Shown here: positions 60,902 through 63,608 of the stretch, one piece after another
Layout of the letters: every line of letters starts with the position of its first letter
Position numbering within the stretch: the stretch's first letter is position 1
DNA from: CAYWXK01 sp964462515
Lineage (GTDB): Bacteria > Planctomycetota > Phycisphaerae > Sedimentisphaerales > Anaerobacaceae
Direction: 5' to 3'
Assembly (NCBI GenBank): GCA_964462515.1
Contig: CAYWXK010000024.1
Coordinates: 1-63,608 of the forward strand
Length of the DNA: 63,608 bases
Made by a program: the position numbers and the translations under genes
The notes under the pieces: generated by a model
What the model was told of the DNA's origin: nothing
Databases searched by the model: none
The model's input: the letters and a program-made list of their open reading frames with translations, nothing else

Positions 60902-61861
60902 ATGGCCGAGCTTTCACGCCAGCAAAAAGCACACGAACTGTTCAAAAGGTATGATGGTAATCCGATACTGACACCTGAAATCTGGCCTTACCCGACAAAT
61001 GCGGTCTTCAATCCTGGGGCGGCTGAATTGAACAAGGAGACAGTGTTGTTAGTGCGGGTTGAAGATATGCGAGGTTTTTCGCATTTGACAGTTGCGCGTA
61101 GTGCCGATGGTTTTACAAAGTGGAAAATTGACTCTACGCCGACTTTCGAGGCCGACCAAAATTTGCGAGAGGAAAGGTGGGGTTTGGAAGACCCCCGCAT
61201 TGTCTGGCTGGAAGAGCAAAAACAGTTTGCCATTACGTATGTATCTTTTAGTGAAGGTGGTCCGGTGGTTTCGCTGGCGATTACCAAAAATTTCAAATAT
61301 TTTGCCCGCCTGGGTTCTCCTCTGCCGCCCGAAGATAAGGATGCATGCCTGTTCCCCCGTAGATTCCAGGGGCGATTTGCACTTATTCACCGCCCGATTG
61401 TGCGCGGCGAGGCCCATATGTGGATTAGCTTTTCACCCGACTTGAAGCACTGGGGCGACCATAGACCACTGATTATGACAAGGGCGGCTTACTGGGACTG
61501 TCACAGAGTGGGATTAGCCTGCCAACCTATCGAAACGAAAGAAGGCTGGATGATATTTTATCACGGTGTCCGAAATACCGCCGCAGGGGCAATATATCGG
61601 GTGGGGCTGGCTTTGCTGGATTTAGAGCAGCCATGGAAGGTCCTACACCGAAGCGATGAATGGGTGTTGGGTCCCTGCGCGCCATACGAGCGTATTGGAG
61701 ACGTTAGTGATGTTGTATTTCCCACCGGCGCGGTTGTACACAAAGAGACAGACCGGCTTAATCTTTATTATGGTGCCGCTGACAGCGCAGTTGCCGTAGC
61801 AACAGCCAAGATTAGTGACTGTATGGATTATATTTTGTCCTGCCCGGAAGTGGCGGATTAA
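60902..61861 (+). CDS. Glycoside hydrolase family 130 phosphorylase
   Basis: 319 residues. Five-blade propeller landmarks of GH130: YDGNPILTPEIWP, FNPGAAEL, LLVRVEDMRGFSHLTVARS, ERWGLEDPRIVWLEE with the catalytic Asp, DKDACLFPRRFQGRFALIHRP, and WMIFYHGV. GH130 enzymes split beta-1,2- or beta-1,4-mannosides with phosphate. There is no signal peptide, so it acts on imported oligosaccharides in the cytoplasm. GAGG lies before the ATG. The ABC exporter upstream is probably unrelated, as a hairpin separates them. Confidence 0.93.
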   Translation: MAELSRQQKAHELFKRYDGNPILTPEIWPYPTNAVFNPGAAELNKETVLLVRVEDMRGFSHLTVARSADGFTKWKIDSTPTFEADQNLREERWGLEDPRIVWLEEQKQFAITYVSFSEGGPVVSLAITKNFKYFARLGSPLPPEDKDACLFPRRFQGRFALIHRPIVRGEAHMWISFSPDLKHWGDHRPLIMTRAAYWDCHRVGLACQPIETKEGWMIFYHGVRNTAAGAIYRVGLALLDLEQPWKVLHRSDEWVLGPCAPYERIGDVSDVVFPTGAVVHKETDRLNLYYGAADSAVAVATAKISDCMDYILSCPEVAD

Positions 61862-62015
61862 ACGACCTAAAAAACAACGCCACCAGAAAAAACTCCTTGT
61901 CCTTTTTGAAATGTCACACCAATCTCTTGAAACAATGAACTACCACTAAAGACAAAAAAATCGAAATGAACATTTATCTTCAACATTTGTTACCTGAAAG
62001 CGAGTGGTTGGAATA

Positions 62016-63473
62016 ATGAGAAAAAAATCCCTCCGAGTCGAAATCACACCGGGTCGTCCGGAAAATGCAAATCCTATTTTATTGAGGTTCCGACTATCCT
62101 GTCTGTCAGCGTTGCTGTCAATCGGGCTGCTACCACTGTTGGTCGCAGGTGCCTCTGAGCCTGTGTCTGCCTCGAAGCCCGTTAGTTATATGATAGTTGT
62201 CACCGGCAACGAATTGCTGTCAGGCGCCTACCCGGATGAGCATATCTACTTTCTTACCCGGACACTGGGCCCCCTTGGCCTATGCTGCGTCGGCTCGATG
62301 TGTGTGGCTGACAAGCAGGCCGATATCAAAGAGGCACTGCGCTTTGTCACAGGCAAAGCGCCCGTGGTAATTGTCACCGGAGGCCTTGGCCCCACCGACA
62401 ACGACATTACGCGCGAAACACTCTGTGATTTCACGGGAATTGCTCTAAAAGAACATCCTGATGTGCTGCAGGAGGTGGCACGGCGTTTCAATGTATCACC
62501 TGCTCAGCTTCGAGCGAACCTGCGCCGGCAGACGCAGGTCCCAACACGCGGCACCTATTTTACCAACCCCAATGGCACCGCCGTCGGCCTTGTTTTTGAA
62601 CTTGATAACGCCACAATCGTCGCACTACCAGGGCCGCCGCGCGAATTGCAGGCTATGGTCCACGATGAACTGGTGCCGTATCTCTCGAAACGATTCGGCA
62701 CACGACTGCCCGGATGTTCGCTAACACTGCGGTTTGTGGGCATTGGCCAGTCCCAGATTGACCAGACGCTCAGAGAGAATGTGCTTCTATCGCCTGACAT
62801 TACGGTTTCTTCGCAGTTCCAAGGCGGCCGGGTGGATTTCACCTTTTCGCTGCCGAACGACACGGCGCAGGACCGCGCACGGCTCCAGGAGCTCAAACAC
62901 AAGGTCATAAAGCACCTGGGTGAATATGTATATGCGGAGGGCCAAACGTCCTTGGAGGAACACATCTTGAAGCTGCTCGAAGGGCGTGGTGCGACACTGG
63001 CGATGGCAGAAGCGGGCAGCGGTGGCAATCTCGCTGCGGCACTTTGCAGCGCCGATGGTGCCAGGCAGGTATTAGCTGGAGCGTATGTTGCCCCGACCGT
63101 GGAGAAACTGCGCGGTCTGCTCGGTGTGCGCGACGACCATCAGGTCGGCAGCGCATCCCGCGGCCAAAGGATAGAACAACGGTTCGACTCCGCTCACCAT
63201 CCTGAGCGACTGAAAGGAGTCGAAGGACTGGCAGCGGCAGCGGCCAATGCGACCGCAAGCATATATGCGGTTGCAGTCGGCGAGGTCCGTCGAGACGAAA
63301 ACGGTGCAGACTACGTGGAGATTGCCTTCAAGCTGCCTGGCGGCCGCTTGGAGAGTCAGCAAGTTCGACTTTCAGGCACCGGCGAATTAGCCCGCCTGGG
63401 ACTGAGCACAAATCTGCTGGACCAACTGCGGCGGAGATTAAGTTGTGGCTTGCACTCAGACGCGGATCAGTAG
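62016..63473 (+). CDS. CinA-like protein with N-terminal membrane segment and repeat-derived insert
   Basis: 485 residues from the ATG at 62016 (a GTG at 62004 is possible). An unusual extension with a hydrophobic run (about 28-45, LSALLSIGLLPLLVAGA) suggests export or anchoring. The MoCF-binding/CinA domain (about 55-230) has VTGNELLSG, VIVTGGLGPTDNDITRETL and LPGPPRELQ. The CinA C-terminal domain begins near 320, but AES(C/A)TGG reads AEAGSGG, so amidase activity on nicotinamide mononucleotide is doubtful. About residues 385-400 (RFDSAHHPERLKGVEG) are encoded by a GGTTCGAC-family palindrome inserted in frame. Confidence 0.85.
   Translation: MRKKSLRVEITPGRPENANPILLRFRLSCLSALLSIGLLPLLVAGASEPVSASKPVSYMIVVTGNELLSGAYPDEHIYFLTRTLGPLGLCCVGSMCVADKQADIKEALRFVTGKAPVVIVTGGLGPTDNDITRETLCDFTGIALKEHPDVLQEVARRFNVSPAQLRANLRRQTQVPTRGTYFTNPNGTAVGLVFELDNATIVALPGPPRELQAMVHDELVPYLSKRFGTRLPGCSLTLRFVGIGQSQIDQTLRENVLLSPDITVSSQFQGGRVDFTFSLPNDTAQDRARLQELKHKVIKHLGEYVYAEGQTSLEEHILKLLEGRGATLAMAEAGSGGNLAAALCSADGARQVLAGAYVAPTVEKLRGLLGVRDDHQVGSASRGQRIEQRFDSAHHPERLKGVEGLAAAAANATASIYAVAVGEVRRDENGADYVEIAFKLPGGRLESQQVRLSGTGELARLGLSTNLLDQLRRRLSCGLHSDADQ
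63178..63232. repeat. GGTTCGAC-family palindrome inside the cinA-like gene
   Basis: GGTTCGACTCCGCTCACCAT opens the copy and GGAGTCGAAGGACTGG closes it, giving a long hairpin. It is closely related to 57605-57650 and is fully coding in this gene. Confidence 0.75.
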
Positions 63474-63507
63474 GATGTGCTCCGCACACCATTTTCCTTA
63501 ATTGATT

Positions 63508-63537
63508 AGCCCCGAAGCCTGCTTCGGGGTTCTTATT
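63508..63537. repeat. Dispersed palindromic (REP-like) element, copy 2
   Basis: CCCCGAAGCCTGCTTCGGGG forms a strong hairpin 34 bases after the cinA-like stop codon and is followed by TTCTTATT, so it may also end transcription. It matches 5192-5221, inverted, at 29 of 30 bases. Confidence 0.7.
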
Positions 63538-63608
63538 GCCCTTGTAATCGTCCTAACCTGCGGTATAATGCTTCCTTACAGGAACATTACGGGCGATTCC
63601 CCTTTGAA

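Overview
The window looks like a stretch of a Planctomycetota chromosome, most likely class Phycisphaerae (Sedimentisphaerales-like). This is inferred from gene content: a PEP-CTERM tail on a secreted peptidase, type I dockerin tails on very large exported proteins, a CotH/lamin-tail giant, Tat-exported Gfo/Idh/MocA and TIM-barrel/ceramidase proteins, tandem DUF5009-like acyltransferases, FliA/WhiG-type and ECF sigma factors, and moderate GC with many short intergenic repeats. No rRNA or ribosomal protein gene is present to fix the taxonomy, and no database search was possible.

Layout. 0.4-4.6 kb: an AT-rich, minus-strand defence-type operon coding for a 5-methylcytosine DNA methyltransferase, a Vsr mismatch endonuclease, a ParB-like protein and a protein whose N-terminal half reads as a prephenate-dehydratase-like domain. 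5.4-16.3 kb: secreted proteins, a GAF-GGDEF cyclase, MerR, FlgB-like and FliA-type genes, a PEP-CTERM M28 peptidase, a PilZ protein and a PAS kinase/NtrC-type regulator pair. 16.6-22.4 kb: a dockerin-bearing repeat protein, two acyltransferase paralogues and a run of three small genes. 22.6-27.5 kb: tRNA-Leu(GAG), DUF2089/DUF4190 genes, and queC, queE and queF for queuosine precursors. 27.7-33.7 kb: a GT-B glycosyltransferase, MBL hydrolase, DUF434, PilZ, then a TsaC-arginine phosphatase fusion translationally coupled to rpiB. 34-46 kb: exported catabolic and surface proteins. 46.5-52.5 kb: DUF2284, rny, a three-gene AT-rich insert, then ymdB. 52.6-63.5 kb: an ECF sigma/anti-sigma pair, a hybrid kinase, an MBL hydrolase, an ABC exporter with an embedded PDZ-like domain, a GH130 phosphorylase and a membrane-anchored CinA-like protein.

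How it fits together. Carbohydrate and surface functions (GH130, malectin, CotH/LTD, dockerin, Gfo/Idh/MocA, TIM-barrel, DUF5009) suggest a polysaccharide-degrading life. Signalling is rich: c-di-GMP synthesis and PilZ receptors, sigma54-type activation, ECF sigma, a hybrid kinase and predicted protein-arginine dephosphorylation.

Most unusual items: (1) the methylase-Vsr-ParB-PDT-like operon, where the PDT-like domain keeps the counterparts of the three catalytic residues of E. coli prephenate dehydratase; (2) a compact cassette inserted between the normally adjacent rny and ymdB, carrying a candidate Cys/His-hydrolase-like protein and a partner; (3) a mobile palindromic repeat that has become in-frame coding sequence within the cinA-like gene; (4) several families of dispersed intergenic repeats; and (5) unusual domain fusions (TsaC-LMWPTP, TIM barrel-ceramidase, ABC-PDZ, PQQ propeller with EF hands).
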